DNA of 64,000 nt from Siphonodentalium dalli (lineage: Eukaryota > Mollusca > Scaphopoda > Gadilida > Siphonodentaliidae). The translations under genes were made by a program, and so were the position numbers. This document shows positions 23,601 to 31,239 of the stretch, piece after piece. Every line of letters starts with the position of its first letter. The stretch's first letter is position 1. The stretch covers positions 82,360,705 through 82,424,704 of the forward strand of contig CP136067.1 in NCBI GenBank assembly GCA_032622095.1, given 5' to 3'. Below the pieces are notes generated by a model. The model was not told the DNA's origin and searched no databases. It saw only the letters and a list, made by a program, of their open reading frames with translations.

Positions 23601-25803
23601 AGAATGCTTTAAACATTGACAAACTCACCCAATTTCATTGCATTGTTTGGATCACCACTGATAAATTGTTGATTACAAACACCCTTACATTTTGTTTGTG
23701 GTTCATATTAATTATCATAACATATAAAGCATAGTTAAATATTCACCATACCATAATTACTGTGGGGGATTTGACATTCACAACTCTGGACATTTTGTTT
23801 CCACATAACAAAGTTAATTTAGATGGAGTTAAACAACATCAAAAATAGACAAACTAAGGCTGATGGGGTCATTGTCACAAGGCTCTGGTCACATTCGTAG
23901 CCAGCATTTTAAATCGATCACAAATGTAGCCAGCTTTTCTACGGCGATCACATTTGTAGCCAGCTTTTCATATTCATGCGAGCCTCAATAAACAAGATTA
24001 GATTAGTCTCATTTTTCTGAGTTGATGAATGAAAAACAACATAAATTTTAATTTGATATTAGTTCATCTAATAACCTGAGGTTTCCAATCAATGTCGTTA
24101 GATGCTCGAATTATATTCCAATATATTAGTTGATAACGAAGTAAGTTTTGGAGCATGATGTCGATATTTTAGTTACGAACGCGATGACGTCATATTTCGC
24201 GCCATATAAAGCATGGAATTGGAAAAGCTGGCTACGAATGTGATCGCCGGCGAATAGCTGGCCTCATTTGTGATCGATTTAAAAAGCTGGCTACGAATGT
24301 GACCGGAGTCTTGTGACAATGACCCCATCGGCCAAACTAAGGGCTGTAGTAACTCAGATAAAATAAATCATAACTGTAAAAGTTGAGGAGGGCTATAGCC
24401 CTCCTAGGAAAATCTAGGAGGGCTATTAATAGCCCTCCTGGATTTTCTAGACCGCCAGCCCTGAGTGGACCATCAAGAATCCAAACGGGTCTGTGAACAT
24501 ACATGTTCATCATTAGGGGTGTAACGATACATCGATGTATCGCGATATGGCACTTGATAATAAGAGTATCGATACACGTTGTTCATATCGTCACTAACGA
24601 TACACCCACGATACACAGAACATATACACGCTGTATAAATTCTAGTGAATTATGTCAGTTGCTGTGAATCTCTGATGTCATGTTTACCTCGCAATTAAGT
24701 TCGTTTCCGGTTGTCGGATATTATTAGACAATTGGCGCATTTGCCGTGTTTTCCTTTTATAGGCAACAGGAACTCGTGTATTTTTGTTGATATTACTCAA
24801 TATATGGGGTATGGGGAAGACTGGAAGAGGGTTTGGAACTTATATGTCAACTAAATAACTGTACCACGATACGTATCGCGATATGTATCGTATCGGCTCC
24901 AATATATCGCGATATGTATCGATCTTTTAAAAAACGTATCGTTACACCCCTATTCTTCGTCAGGTTGGGTACAGATTCCAAACTAACAATATATAGCCCA
25001 TTCCTTGGGGTTGAATAATATTAGGATGGTATCTTGGGCGTTTGAGCACCTATAAATCAAATATCGAGTCTTCAGATTTCCATTCCTAGCATGGAATTTT
25101 CGCCTTTCACTTTTTACAGGTCGAATGAGTTATCATAGACCAAACAAGCTATAGTATATAGCTCTTTGGAACCCATTGCCAGTGTTCATCTGTTGAACTG
25201 TTCATGGCCTATTTGAATCATCATTTCAACTACAAGTACCGGTACAAGAAAGCGTGACAATATCAAACGACTTCCCCGTCGTCGCCCACTGTTTTGAGTT
25301 TTTTCAAAGAAATATAAGTTATAACTCTAATATTCCCGTTATTTAGAAAAATTTTACCTTTAGGCTTTACTAAATAACGGGCACACCAAAAAGAATCACA
25401 CCACAGAGAGACACGTTTCAAGAACACTATAGGAAAAAACCCTGGCAGGGTGGGTGGGCTTGGTAGGATGATGGTACATTCTAACAAACTTCAGCCCAAA
25501 ATTTACTCGACGAGGAAGTCGTGTGAGATTGCCGAAAGCGTTCAAAACATGTTTCGCGAAATTCGGTCTTGGTAACCTCAACCTGTCATTCGCAAACATA
25601 TTAAAAAACACAATTAGAATCTAGAACTTACAATTTGTAGTAATTTACAGTTTAGATATTACATTAGTTAGAGAAATTAAAATAGAAGTTAAACATTCTC
25701 ATTTTCAATTTTTTGGGTGCGGACTTTCCTCGTTTCGAGGTGTCGAAAAGTTCAAAACCCGAATCACCTTTGTAAGATAACTATCTCTCTGGCATGCAAA
25801 CAT
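2125..25803 (-). CDS. AARSD1: Alanyl-tRNA editing protein AARSD1, nine exons, 3' end off the left edge
   Basis: Stand-alone editing factor of the AlaX/AARSD1 family, known to hydrolyse Ser-tRNA(Ala) made by mistake by alanyl-tRNA synthetase, normally in the cytosol. Nine minus-strand exons join without a frame break into 287 codons. Exon order and residues follow vertebrate AARSD1 from its first Met to roughly residue 285 of about 410. Visible motifs are PEGGGQ (50-55) followed by PDDRGT (56-61), the HxxxH motif HTGQH (107-111) and the CxxxH motif CCGTH (208-212); the last two are the family's metal ligands, and all are intact. All introns are GT-AG. Intron 1 is 10.9 kb; the others range from 0.65 to 3.5 kb and carry transposons. 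The remaining exons (about 125 residues) were not found in 1-2124 and should lie to the left. I recognised the family by eye; no alignment was run. Confidence 0.93.
2704..2910. repeat. Dispersed repeat starting ACAAGAGCATC
   Basis: ACAAGAGCATCACTAGGGAG, then GGCCATAACTGGTGAAAATT, TGTATTTTGGGCTAGTAA and TTCAGACTTACTAAAGTTATC. The same order as the copy at 6754; a start fragment lies at 3712. In AARSD1 intron 8. Confidence 0.7.
3039..3172 (-). CDS. AARSD1: AARSD1 exon 8 (residues 221-264)
   Basis: Acceptor ttttcag, donor AA|gtaagc in phase 2. It encodes IKLLSVEKGKKKNT, then VVGERVLQYLSRLHEVERAM. The basic KGKK stretch and the RVL repeat the pattern of the family at this position (EKGKKNRT, GNRVLKW). 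Confidence 0.92.
4057..4173 (-). CDS. AARSD1: AARSD1 exon 7, carrying CCGTH
   Basis: 39 codons between acceptor tttccag and donor CAG|gtatgc. It contains RGLPADHVGPVR and IEGVDENLCCGTHMANL. CCGTH is the CxxxH half of the metal site that completes the editing active site. Phase 0 at both ends. Confidence 0.94.
5028..5830. repeat. About five tandem 150-bp monomers in AARSD1 intron 6
   Basis: Monomers begin near 5028, 5175, 5325, 5475 and 5625 (GGCCATAACTCCGTAA, CATATTCGAACTCGATCTG, CCAAATTTGGTTCC). The central three are most alike. The array ends in a GGACGGACAGACAGAC run (5770-5815) and CGACGAGTGGTCAATCCGG. Confidence 0.88.
6754..7245. repeat. ACAAGAGCATC repeat with three monomers
   Basis: Starts AACAAGAGCATCGCTAGGG. 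Monomers keyed by TTCAGACTTACCAAAGTTATC and GGCCATAACTCTGGAGAAAA recur at about 150-160 bp. Confidence 0.75.
7627..7786 (-). CDS. AARSD1: AARSD1 exon 6 (residues 129-181)
   Basis: The acceptor cttccag completes the Trp codon and is followed by NLGSKTSFIELDVGSMTNDQ and so on, ending HPSVIK before donor gtgaat. It aligns with the ELG..SAIELD..SMT block of AARSD1. A short T/C-rich tract precedes the acceptor. Confidence 0.92.
7916..8827. mobile_element. hAT-like non-autonomous element in AARSD1 intron 5
   Basis: Flanked by a perfect 8-bp duplication, CACCTGAT (7908-7915 and 8828-8835). Ends are TAGGGTTGAAACGATTA at the left and the complement TAATCGTTTCAACACTA type at the right, followed inside by GACTAGTCG palindromes at both ends. 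912 bp. The interior ORFs (under 90 codons) show no transposase or BED motif. Confidence 0.88.
9108..9165 (-). CDS. AARSD1: AARSD1 exon 5 (58 nt)
   Basis: The acceptor attacag is followed by the second and third bases of a Gly codon, then QHLITALATSMFGYNTTS and the first two bases of a Trp codon; the donor is ATG|gtacat. It supplies the second His of HTGQH. Phases 1 and 2 match the neighbouring exons exactly. GYNTTSW corresponds to the KTTSW block of the family. Confidence 0.9.
9323..10205. mobile_element. hAT-like element with CAGGGACCAGCC ends (intron 4)
   Basis: A perfect 8-bp duplication, CTTATTAA, at 9315-9322 and 10206-10213. Terminal repeats are CAGGGACCAGCC and GGCTGGTCCCTG. Subterminal AGGGCGAAGT motifs recur in both orientations at each end, as expected for transposase-binding repeats. 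883 bp, no coding capacity seen. A related left end (CAGGGACCAGCCTAGAG) occurs at 43798. Confidence 0.88.
10429..10684. mobile_element. piggyBac-like MITE, double-hairpin family
   Basis: Ends CCCTCTCATGATGGG and CCAGTTGTGAAAGGG, flanked by degraded TTAA (TTTA / TCAA). The interior holds two hairpins built from GTGCATTCYCTTATATATG and its complement around CTCCTATAGGG. It has split an older copy of another CCCTTT-ended repeat (GTTGAACTTATTATCTGAA on both sides). Confidence 0.72.
10991..11084. mobile_element. Very short palindromic TTAA-type MITE
   Basis: 94 bp, CCCTTTCAGTACCAAGTCCG to CTTGGCACTGAAAGGG, almost a perfect hairpin, right flank TTAA. The same CCCTTT...AAAGGG-TTAA end structure as the larger piggyBac-like elements. 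Confidence 0.7.
11324..11474. mobile_element. Palindromic 151-bp MITE with 8-bp TSD
   Basis: A near-perfect inverted repeat, CAAGCCTTGAAATAG to CTATTTCAAGGCTTG, flanked by AGTATAGT on both sides (11316-11323, 11475-11482). The hairpin tip is CCCGCTATGCGGGG. The two ORFs across it are mirror images of one another and are not genes. Related fragments lie at 52603 and 54166. Confidence 0.82.
11690..12275. repeat. Three 170-bp monomers ending in GGACGG and a G run
   Basis: Keys GGAATAAAAGCTTGGACAAA and CATAATCGCAGGTG recur near 11790, 11930-12020 and 12100-12190; the terminal GACGGACGGACG is at 12209 and a G homopolymer at 12257-12272. The minus-strand ORFs across it repeat one another. Confidence 0.75.
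12515..12656 (-). CDS. AARSD1: AARSD1 exon 4 (residues 62-108)
   Basis: The acceptor tttgcag precedes INGIDVYKIV; the donor is ACAG|gtaagt in phase 1. It contains VDWTRRFDHMTQHT, carrying the first His of the HxxxH metal site; the motif is completed in exon 5. Translation running past the donor (GKLDKWKYYG...) is intronic and unlike the family. Confidence 0.93.
12835..13070. mobile_element. piggyBac-like TTAA MITE (second subfamily)
   Basis: Starts CCCTTTCTATACTGAATGG, ends TTTAGTACAGAAAGGG, right flank TTAA, left TGAA. The interior carries ATTCTCCCACACAG and GTTCAGATAATAAGTTCAAC, shared with elements at 49688, 52178 and 61686. Confidence 0.7.
13302..13319 (-). CDS. AARSD1: AARSD1 exon 3, an 18-nt microexon
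   Basis: Six codons, CCA GAT GAC AGA GGA ACG (PDDRGT), lie between acceptor ttttag and donor gtaagt. The residues exactly fill the gap between GGGQ of exon 2 and INGID of exon 4, as in vertebrate AARSD1 (GGGQPDDRGT). Phase 0 on both sides, so skipping would keep the frame but remove a conserved loop. Confidence 0.87.
13864..14220. repeat. Three dispersed copies of TGTCCACTCYGAAAC
   Basis: The motif occurs at 13864, 14032 and 14209, about 170 bp apart, in the same orientation in AARSD1 intron 2. The sequence between is not obviously repeated. Otherwise nothing is recognised in 13320-14640. Confidence 0.45.
14646..14676. repeat. Long poly-C run
   Basis: About 31 consecutive C, in AARSD1 intron 2 about 60 nt downstream of the exon-2 donor. 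Length may be a sequencing estimate. Confidence 0.9.
14739..14867 (-). CDS. AARSD1: AARSD1 exon 2 (43 codons)
   Basis: The acceptor ttcag precedes FETKVKSCAP and the donor is CAG|gttagt. It encodes the first strand of the editing domain and ends with LFPEGGGQ, the conserved turn of class-II tRNA editing domains. Phase 0 at both ends. A long poly-G run (minus strand) begins about 60 nt downstream of the donor, at 14676-14646. Confidence 0.93.
15035..15185. mobile_element. Possible small fold-back repeat
   Basis: GGCTTGTTGTTGACTATAGTC on the left faces AGTCAACACCAAGCC on the right, with a second inner inverted pair (AGGAGAGTAATA / TATTGCTCCCCT). No clear target duplication. Lies in AARSD1 intron 1. 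Confidence 0.4.
16451..17815. mobile_element. hAT-like element with TAGTCCAAGTCTTCT ends
   Basis: The ends are inverted over about 45 bp (TAGTCCAAGTCTTCTCGTAC and the complement of the right end, up to GATATTGGGATGG). An 8-bp flank ATGTATAT is found at 16443-16450 and 17816-17823. 1365 bp. Interior ORFs of 93 (+) and 79 (-) codons overlap antisense and show no recognised domain. Confidence 0.75.
17903..19001. mobile_element. 1.1-kb fold-back element, CAC ends, 5-bp TSD
   Basis: Left arm 17903 to about 18275 and right arm about 18620 to 19001 are inverted copies of each other over some 370 bp, starting CACACGGAGGAA and ending TTCCTCCGTGTG. TCAAA occurs immediately outside both ends. The loop (about 18276-18619) is AT-rich with no gene. 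The arms carry CCCGGGAAAACAAG tandem motifs. The ORFs here are mirror readings of the arms. Confidence 0.78.
19010..19345. repeat. Monomers of the 1-600 family
   Basis: GTCCCTGGCTCCACCCC, TGTGGTGACCCCATTTTAAC and CATACCAAATATAAGCTGAA, two monomers about 150 bp apart, directly after the 17903 fold-back. Confidence 0.7.
19346..21462. other. AARSD1 intron 1 segment without recognised gene
   Basis: AT-rich; a T-rich tract at 19860-20030. From about 20200 to 21075, TTCGATTTGACGTCGACATT on the left and ATTCGAAATTTGATTCGACC on the right suggest a decayed inverted-repeat element, but no target duplication is convincing. The ORFs here are short and unlike any family I know. Confidence 0.35.
22110..23474. 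mobile_element. hAT-like element with TAGAGCTGAAACGG ends
   Basis: A perfect 8-bp duplication, GATCGGTG (22102-22109, 23475-23482). Ends TAGAGCTGAAACGG and CCGTTTCAGCTCTA, followed by AACCGGTTAACC motifs repeated on both sides. 1365 bp; the ORFs inside are short and unrecognised. Confidence 0.87.
23859..24332. mobile_element. MITE with 9-bp TSD, possibly Mutator-like
   Basis: CAAACTAAG at 23850-23858 and 24333-24341. Ends are G-C-[T/C]-GATGGGGTCATTGTCACA inverted, followed on both sides by CACATTCGTAGCCAGC and ATCGATCACAAATG motifs in inverted order. A 9-bp duplication is usual for MULE elements; no transposase is present to confirm it. Confidence 0.75.
24514..24952. mobile_element. hAT-like MITE, TAGGGGTGTAACGATAC ends
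   Basis: The inverted ends TAGGGGTGTAACGATAC and GTATCGTTACACCCCTA are perfect. Flanks TTCATCAT / TTCTTCGT agree at 6 of 8. Subterminal ATCGCGATATG motifs are repeated several times. 439 bp, no coding. Confidence 0.8.
25768..25803 (-). CDS. AARSD1: AARSD1 exon 1 (start codon, 12 codons)
   Basis: Translates as MFACQRDSYLTK, matching the conserved N-terminal CQRDSY block of AARSD1. The donor is AAG|gtgatt and the exon ends in phase 0, joining exon 2 (FETKV...). The ATG at 25803 is chosen because it aligns with the family start and no in-frame ATG lies between it and the upstream in-frame stop at 25881-25879. This tiny exon sits 10.9 kb from the next one and would be missed by ORF length alone. 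Confidence 0.88.
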
Positions 25804-25910
25804 ATCAAACTTGAAATTGGGTTTGATAAGACCAGAATGAAGTCCAAATTTCGAGTTTATCGAGAACAATTTAAAGAATTATGAAATAATATCACGTCCT
25901 GTTGAAAATA

Positions 25911-25917
25911 CCGGAAG
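25911..25917. promoter_or_regulatory. ETS/GABP-like motif upstream of AARSD1
   Basis: CCGGAAG lies about 110 nt upstream of the AARSD1 start codon. This core is common in promoters of housekeeping genes in animals. There is no TATA box at a convincing place. A 7-mer can occur by chance, so this is only a candidate. Confidence 0.25.
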
Positions 25918-26012
25918 CATGCAATTATTTTGAACATATATCGTACTATAGTTTTAGCGTACCAGCTATTTTCGTACCACCCGCAGCCACCATGTATACA
26001 TGTATAGTCTCT

Positions 26013-26039
26013 TTGTATATATATATATATATATATATA
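26013..26039. repeat. TA dinucleotide run
   Basis: About 27 bases of alternating TA, about 210 bp upstream of the AARSD1 start codon. Confidence 0.9.
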
Positions 26040-26130
26040 ACCCGTCGTCTGTGTCTGTCTTTCACTCTTACGTCCATTTTAGCCCAAGTTTTTAATATAC
26101 GATTTGACACATATTAGAATACGACACGCA

Positions 26131-26280
26131 AATTTTCAGACTGATCTGTTAAAGATAACTTGAGATATATATAGAATATTTCCAGGGAACATAATATAGA
26201 AGTCCAAATTTTCAGACTGATCTGTTAAAGATGATCTGAGATATAGAATATTTCCAGGGAACATATATAGAATTCCCTGA
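26131..26280. repeat. Two-copy tandem duplication, about 78 bp
   Basis: AATTTTCAGACTGATCTGTT and AATATTTCCAGGGAACATA occur twice with small differences. Confidence 0.85.
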
Positions 26281-26632
26281 TATTTCCCAAGGGTCGTGAT
26301 GGCGAAATTTCCATCGCCGATTAGGAAGGAGTATATGTACTTCTAAAATACATGATATATACATATAATTTTGGAGGAAGTGCATTGTGCTGTTCCAATA
26401 TAATGGGGGGGTCCGTTCAATATGTCAATATTCGAAACCATGTTCCGACTGCGTGAGCACTATACTTCCCAACTCTCAGTGAAAGGGCTTCCTTATATTA
26501 ATTTTTAACTCTTTGGCGAGTGGAACGATATGTCGTTTCGGGAAGTCATTTTAAGTAGTGTTCCATTAATCATCTGATTTATAAATGAATTGTATAGGAA
26601 TTTTGATTACTATAATGTCCCAATGTATAAGT

Positions 26633-27658
26633 CAGGGGCGTAGGAACCGGGGGGGGGCAAGGGGGGTATTTACCCCCCCCCCCCCCAATATTTTCCAAAG
26701 GTTAGTAAAAATATTTGGCAAACTAATGAAGTATCGCCGACGATCGCGGCAATGCACACCCCCACGATACATACCCATGCACACCATACATACCTCCGTG
26801 ATACATACCCACACTATACATACCCAAACTATATATACATACCCATACTATACATACCAACACTATACATACCCACACTATGCATACCCACATTATACAT
26901 ACCCACACTATACATACCCACACTATATATACATACCCACACGATACATACCCACACAATATATACCACCGCTATACATACCCACGCTATAGGCCTTCAT
27001 ACCCACACTATACATACCCACACTATACATACCCACACTATACATACTCACACAATACATACCACCACTATACATAACCACGCTATACATACCCCCACTA
27101 TATATACCCAGGATACATACCCCCACGATACATACCCACTATACATACCCACTATACATACCCACGATACATACCCACACTATTCATACCCACACGATAA
27201 ATACCCCACGATACATACCCATGGTGATGTGTGTATCCATGTATAGTCTACTTTCTCATGGTTGTTTGTGACATATTTACTTTCAGAATATCTGATCCCA
27301 GTTATGGGAGTAATTTCACATCATTAATGACTAGATAATAACACAACATGAATTCCCATATATACCTATTTGTTCATTACACTTTCAATCGGCCTACCAT
27401 TTTATGAAATTACAATTGATAAATGATAGAATGTTGATCTAATCTATGATAATGTAGTGGGTGGGAAAACAATGTCAGATGGGTCAGAAGCCACCAGAGA
27501 GCCACTTTAAGCTTCCAATGACAGAAGATTTTCCCCGGGGGAGAACCCCTGGACCCCCCCCCCCCCCCATTGAGAGGGTGCGACCCCCTCTCGTGCTCTC
27601 CCCCACCGACGCCTTTGGCGTCGGGTCATCCCAATAAAATTTGCTTGCTACGCCCCTG
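26633..27658. mobile_element. hAT-like element CAGGGGCGTAG, with internal minisatellite
   Basis: A perfect 8-bp duplication, GTATAAGT (26625-26632, 27659-27666). Ends CAGGGGCGTAGGAACC and GCTACGCCCCTG. It has G/C homopolymer runs near both ends. About 470 bp of the interior is a 15-bp minisatellite. Confidence 0.87.
26755..27230. repeat. 15-bp minisatellite CACTATACATACCCA
   Basis: About 30 imperfect copies of a 15-bp unit, some shortened or joined to ATATACAT. It opens long reading frames on both strands (HTHYTYP and VGMYSVG-type peptides). These are translation artefacts of the repeat. Confidence 0.9.
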
Positions 27659-27934
27659 GTATAAGTCCAAATATTATGATAGCACACGTAAACACATTAG
27701 GATAGCTTTTGTGAGGAGAAAATCATATTTTGTTAGTTAAACAGTGCAAAACAATTTTGCCCATGTCGTACTCAAATGTTAACAGAATGGGGACAAGACT
27801 ATTGTTATAACTAAGTCTGCTAATTCGAGAAGAGTAACACCTTATGTAATCACACATGTGCCATTATATATTGATCTCCGATCTGTTGTCTCAAATGTTA
27901 TAATGATAAAAGGTAAATAACTTTAAATTGGTAG

Positions 27935-28194
27935 ATACCTGGGTACGTGCACCAATGTATACACATGGGCTCAGCTATACATATACAATGTCAAGGTAAA
28001 TATTGTTGGAGCACTGTATTCTCTTATTTATCATATTAATGGGATACTTCCATGGGAAGCTTCGCATATATAATATAATGCACTGTCTTGCAATGTCAAG
28101 ATAATATTATAGGCCAATGTATCCTTCTATATGTGAATCTCACATATATAAGAGAATGCATTGGCACAAGATTTTCGAAAAAATTCAGGAAGCT
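27935..28194. mobile_element. Decayed copy of the double-hairpin piggyBac-like MITE
   Basis: Contains AATGTCAAGGTAAATATTG, AGAGAATGCATTGGCACA and ATTTTCGAAAAAATTCAGG, as in the 10429 and 44434 copies. The right end is lost at the junction with the LINE fragment, suggesting the LINE inserted here. Confidence 0.6.
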
Positions 28195-29740
28195 TCCAAT
28201 CAGCTTCAGAATTGAGTGTTCCGTTGTGTTGCCTCTTCAGCAGACCCTTACAAGAGAGCTTCATACCCGACTGCTGGAAAAGAGCTAACGTGACAAGTCT
28301 TTACAAAAAGGGCAAAAAATGTGACCCGGGAAACTATCACCCAGTTAGTCTAACGTGTATCCTTTGTAAAATAATGGAGTCCTTCGTAAGAGACGCAAGT
28401 CTAAACCATATGGAAGAGCATGGATTGTTCACGGAATGTCAACATGGTTTCCGACGAAAACGCTCTTGCCAAACACAACTGAATAGCTATTTAGAACACT
28501 TAACAGATGAACTAGATCAGGGAAATCCAGTGGATATTGTTTATACTTAGACGTTCGGAAGGCATTTGATACCGTCCCACATGAGCGGCTCATCAGAAAA
28601 TTATCATCTTATGGGGTGTGTAGCAAAATTCTAAATTGGACCAAAACTTTCCTCACAGGAAGGAGCCAGCGTGTGAACGTAAATTCTTCTTATTCGGATT
28701 GGATGGCGATCACCAATGGAGTACCCCAGGGAAGAATTCTCGGACCTGTGTTGTTCTCCGTATTTATAAATGATATCCCACTGTCTTCTCCATCATGCAG
28801 TTGTCAGATATTTGCTGACGACACAAAGATAATAGGAAATCCACTGGAAACGAACGTTCAAGAAAATATAAATTCAATAAGCCAATGGTCCCTAGATTGG
28901 CAGCTCCGTTTTAACCCCACGAAAATTCACGTACTCCATTCGGTCATAACAACCCTCAAACAACATATCATATGGCCGACACTACGGAACATCCGGCTAT
29001 CATTCCATCAATAGAAGAGAGGGATCTTGGAATACGTATATATATATAGACAATAAATTAAATTTCCATGTACATGTGGAGTCGGTGGTATCGAAAGCAA
29101 ATTATATCGTAGGTGTAATAAACAGAACTTTCACTGATATTGACTCATATACTTTAGTGCACTTATACAAAGCCATGGTTCGTCCGGTGATAGAATATTG
29201 TCATAACGTCTGGAATCCACACCTATTAGGACAGTCGCGAACTTTAGAAAACATACAGCGAAGAGTGACTAGACTGATTCCCTGGTTGCGGAAGTATCAA
29301 TATAGTGATCGATTGATGATACTAAATTTATATTCGCTCAAACACAGAAGGATGCGAGGGGATTTGATAGAAGTTTACAAAATACTGAAAGTCTTCTATA
29401 ACATCAACCCATATTCACTATTCAGAAAAGCAGATTATCAGCAAACACGGGGTCATTCCTGGAAACTTCAAAAGTTGCAAAGTACACGAGACGTTCGAAA
29501 GTACTTCTTTTCAAGGAGAGTAATTTCCATCTGGAATAATCTACCAGAAGAAATAGTCTCCACAGAAAACATGATGACTTTCAAACAACAGTTAGATATT
29601 CACTTTTCAGACATCAATTTGAAAGTGATCTGGACTAAGTAGTGTGGTCTTTAAGCATATATACATGCTTACAACGCTTGTAACTAAGAGTCGGTCAGAC
29701 TCGATCGTTCCGTAATTTATTTGATTTGATTGATATTTGA
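28195..29740 (+). pseudogene. 5'-truncated, decayed non-LTR retrotransposon (CR1/jockey-like reverse transcriptase)
   Basis: Reverse-transcriptase blocks appear in order: SLYKKGKKCDPGNYHPVSLT; QHGFRRKRSC; VRKAFDTVPHERL; NGVPQGRILGPVLF; and the catalytic FADDTKI near 28810-28830. The C-terminal region (29076-29642) has VSKANYIVGVINRTF and YKAMVRPVIEYCHNVWNPHL, typical of jockey/CR1-clade LINEs. At least three lesions break it: a 2-nt insertion near 28543, a frame change around 28970-29010, and an expanded TA run at about 29037-29048. The 3' tail ends in short TTTGAT-type repeats (about 29705-29735). No endonuclease is present. The 5' break joins a piggyBac-like MITE remnant. Inactive. Confidence 0.9.
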
Positions 29741-30297
29741 TCATGGGTGGGGGGGGGGGGGTAATTGATGTATCCCTTCTGGAATTCTTCCTGTTGAATA
29801 TCAGTTTTATTTTAATTATTGTGTTTTATGCAATACAATAAATAATATATGACTTTATGTTGACTTAATGTACCGTATATCAAAATAGTGGTCCGAGCGA
29901 AGGAATAATCAACAAGCCATTCCGCCTATATCGGACCACTAGTGTTTGGGCCTTGTCATACCGGTATAGTCAACTCCAAGTCATGCACCATCTATATATT
30001 ACATTTGAATTTGATCATTCAACATTTTATGCCATTTTGTTTTTAAAAACGGTGCTTTGTCTGTTTACACTAGTTGCTTAATACATTATTGAACTATACT
30101 CTTCTTTTGTATCATTTCTGAAATTATTCCAATCGATCGAAGGTCATGCAATGCTGACCACTTTTGAAGCAGTATGTTTTGTCACATGCAACTTGGAACA
30201 GGTTAGTGATACTTTCTGACTCAATGTCAATTTAATTAGTGTCAATTTAAGTACATTTAGCGTAATTTTTTCACTTTTGTTATCTATTTGAGATTGC

Positions 30298-30790
30298 CTA
30301 TAACCCTATTGGCAAATGTTGGCAGAATGTGGAACGTTGGCTGGTATACGTTGGCACAACGTTGGTCCAACCAAATGCCATAATTATGTTGGCCAAACGG
30401 TGGGAAAATTTGATATGTTGGCAATATGTTGGCAGAACGTTTGCCCAACCAAATGCCAACCGTTGTGCAACATAAGGTTCGCCAAAACGTTGGGTCAATG
30501 TTGGGCCAACGTTAGCAAAATTTGATCTGTTGGCAATACGTTGATACAACGTTGGCCCAACCAAATTCCAACCGTTGGACCAACGTTGGCCCAACGCACA
30601 AGGTTGGCCAAACGTTGGGTCAACGTTGGGCCAACATTGGCAAAATTTTATCAGTTGGCAATATGTTAGCAGAATATGGAACGTTGGCTGGTATATGTTG
30701 GCACAACGTTGGCCTAACTAATTGCCAACCGTTGGGCCAACGTTGGCCCAACGTTGGCAAATGGTTGGGCCAACGTAGTTATGCTATCTG
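30298..30790. repeat. Palindromic TTGGCCCAACG array bounded by inverted ends
   Basis: About 490 bp of variants of TTGGGCCAACG and TTGGCAATATG in short tandem order. The outer ends are AGATTGCCTATAACCC on the left and the complement of AGATAGCATAACTACG on the right, so the array probably lies inside a MITE. ORFs on both strands are repeat translations. Confidence 0.75.
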
Positions 30791-31239
30791 GGTAGTACCT
30801 TGTAAAAATGCCCAAAATGACATGGGTATATAAACTTGGGTAATTCAGGTACCAGGATTTACATGGGTATATACCAGGGTATACGTTGGTACGTGCACTG
30901 TGGTATGGGTACAGTATAAGTACCCTTGTAAAATGTCCAAATGACCTGGGTAATAAAACTTGCCATATATGAAACTTGCATGGGAACAGGTACAATGGTT
31001 TACTTTGGTAGATACCATATCATATAATACAATGTATAGGGCATACTTTGGTAAGTAAATGCACCATGCATGGTATACATGGGCGCAATACCATGTAAAA
31101 AGCCAAAAATGACATAGGTACCAAAAAACGGAACGGGGATGGATGGATCCAATATGATAACACGACTCAGTGTATACACTCTGAAGAAAACAATCTCAAA
31201 CTTATATTAAAGTTTATATATATATATTATACTAGCAGG

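Larger units (their letters stand above)
21463..24463. mobile_element. Outer hAT-like element, interrupted by two later insertions
   Basis: The left end CAGGCCTGGAAATATCAAG leads into GCGGGC/GCCCGC hairpins; the right end is AGGAGGGCTAT hairpins then CCGCCAGCCCTG. AGTGGA lies outside both ends (6 of an expected 8 bp). The interior contains the complete elements at 22110 and 23859. Boundaries are good to a few bases; the family assignment is by end structure only. Confidence 0.6.
24953..26632. other. Region around AARSD1 exon 1
   Basis: Holds exon 1 (25768-25803) and its presumed promoter. A minus-strand ORF at 25396-25611 (71 codons, rich in Arg, Phe and Pro, weakly like a mitochondrial presequence) lies inside intron 1; I do not recognise it, and it has no clear continuation. 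Otherwise no gene seen. Confidence 0.3.

Noticed and set aside
26585-27246. Long plus-strand ORFs (135 and 164 codons) rich in His-Thr-Tyr-Pro
   Set aside because: They are translations of the 15-bp minisatellite and the C run next to it; both strands and several frames stay open for the same reason.
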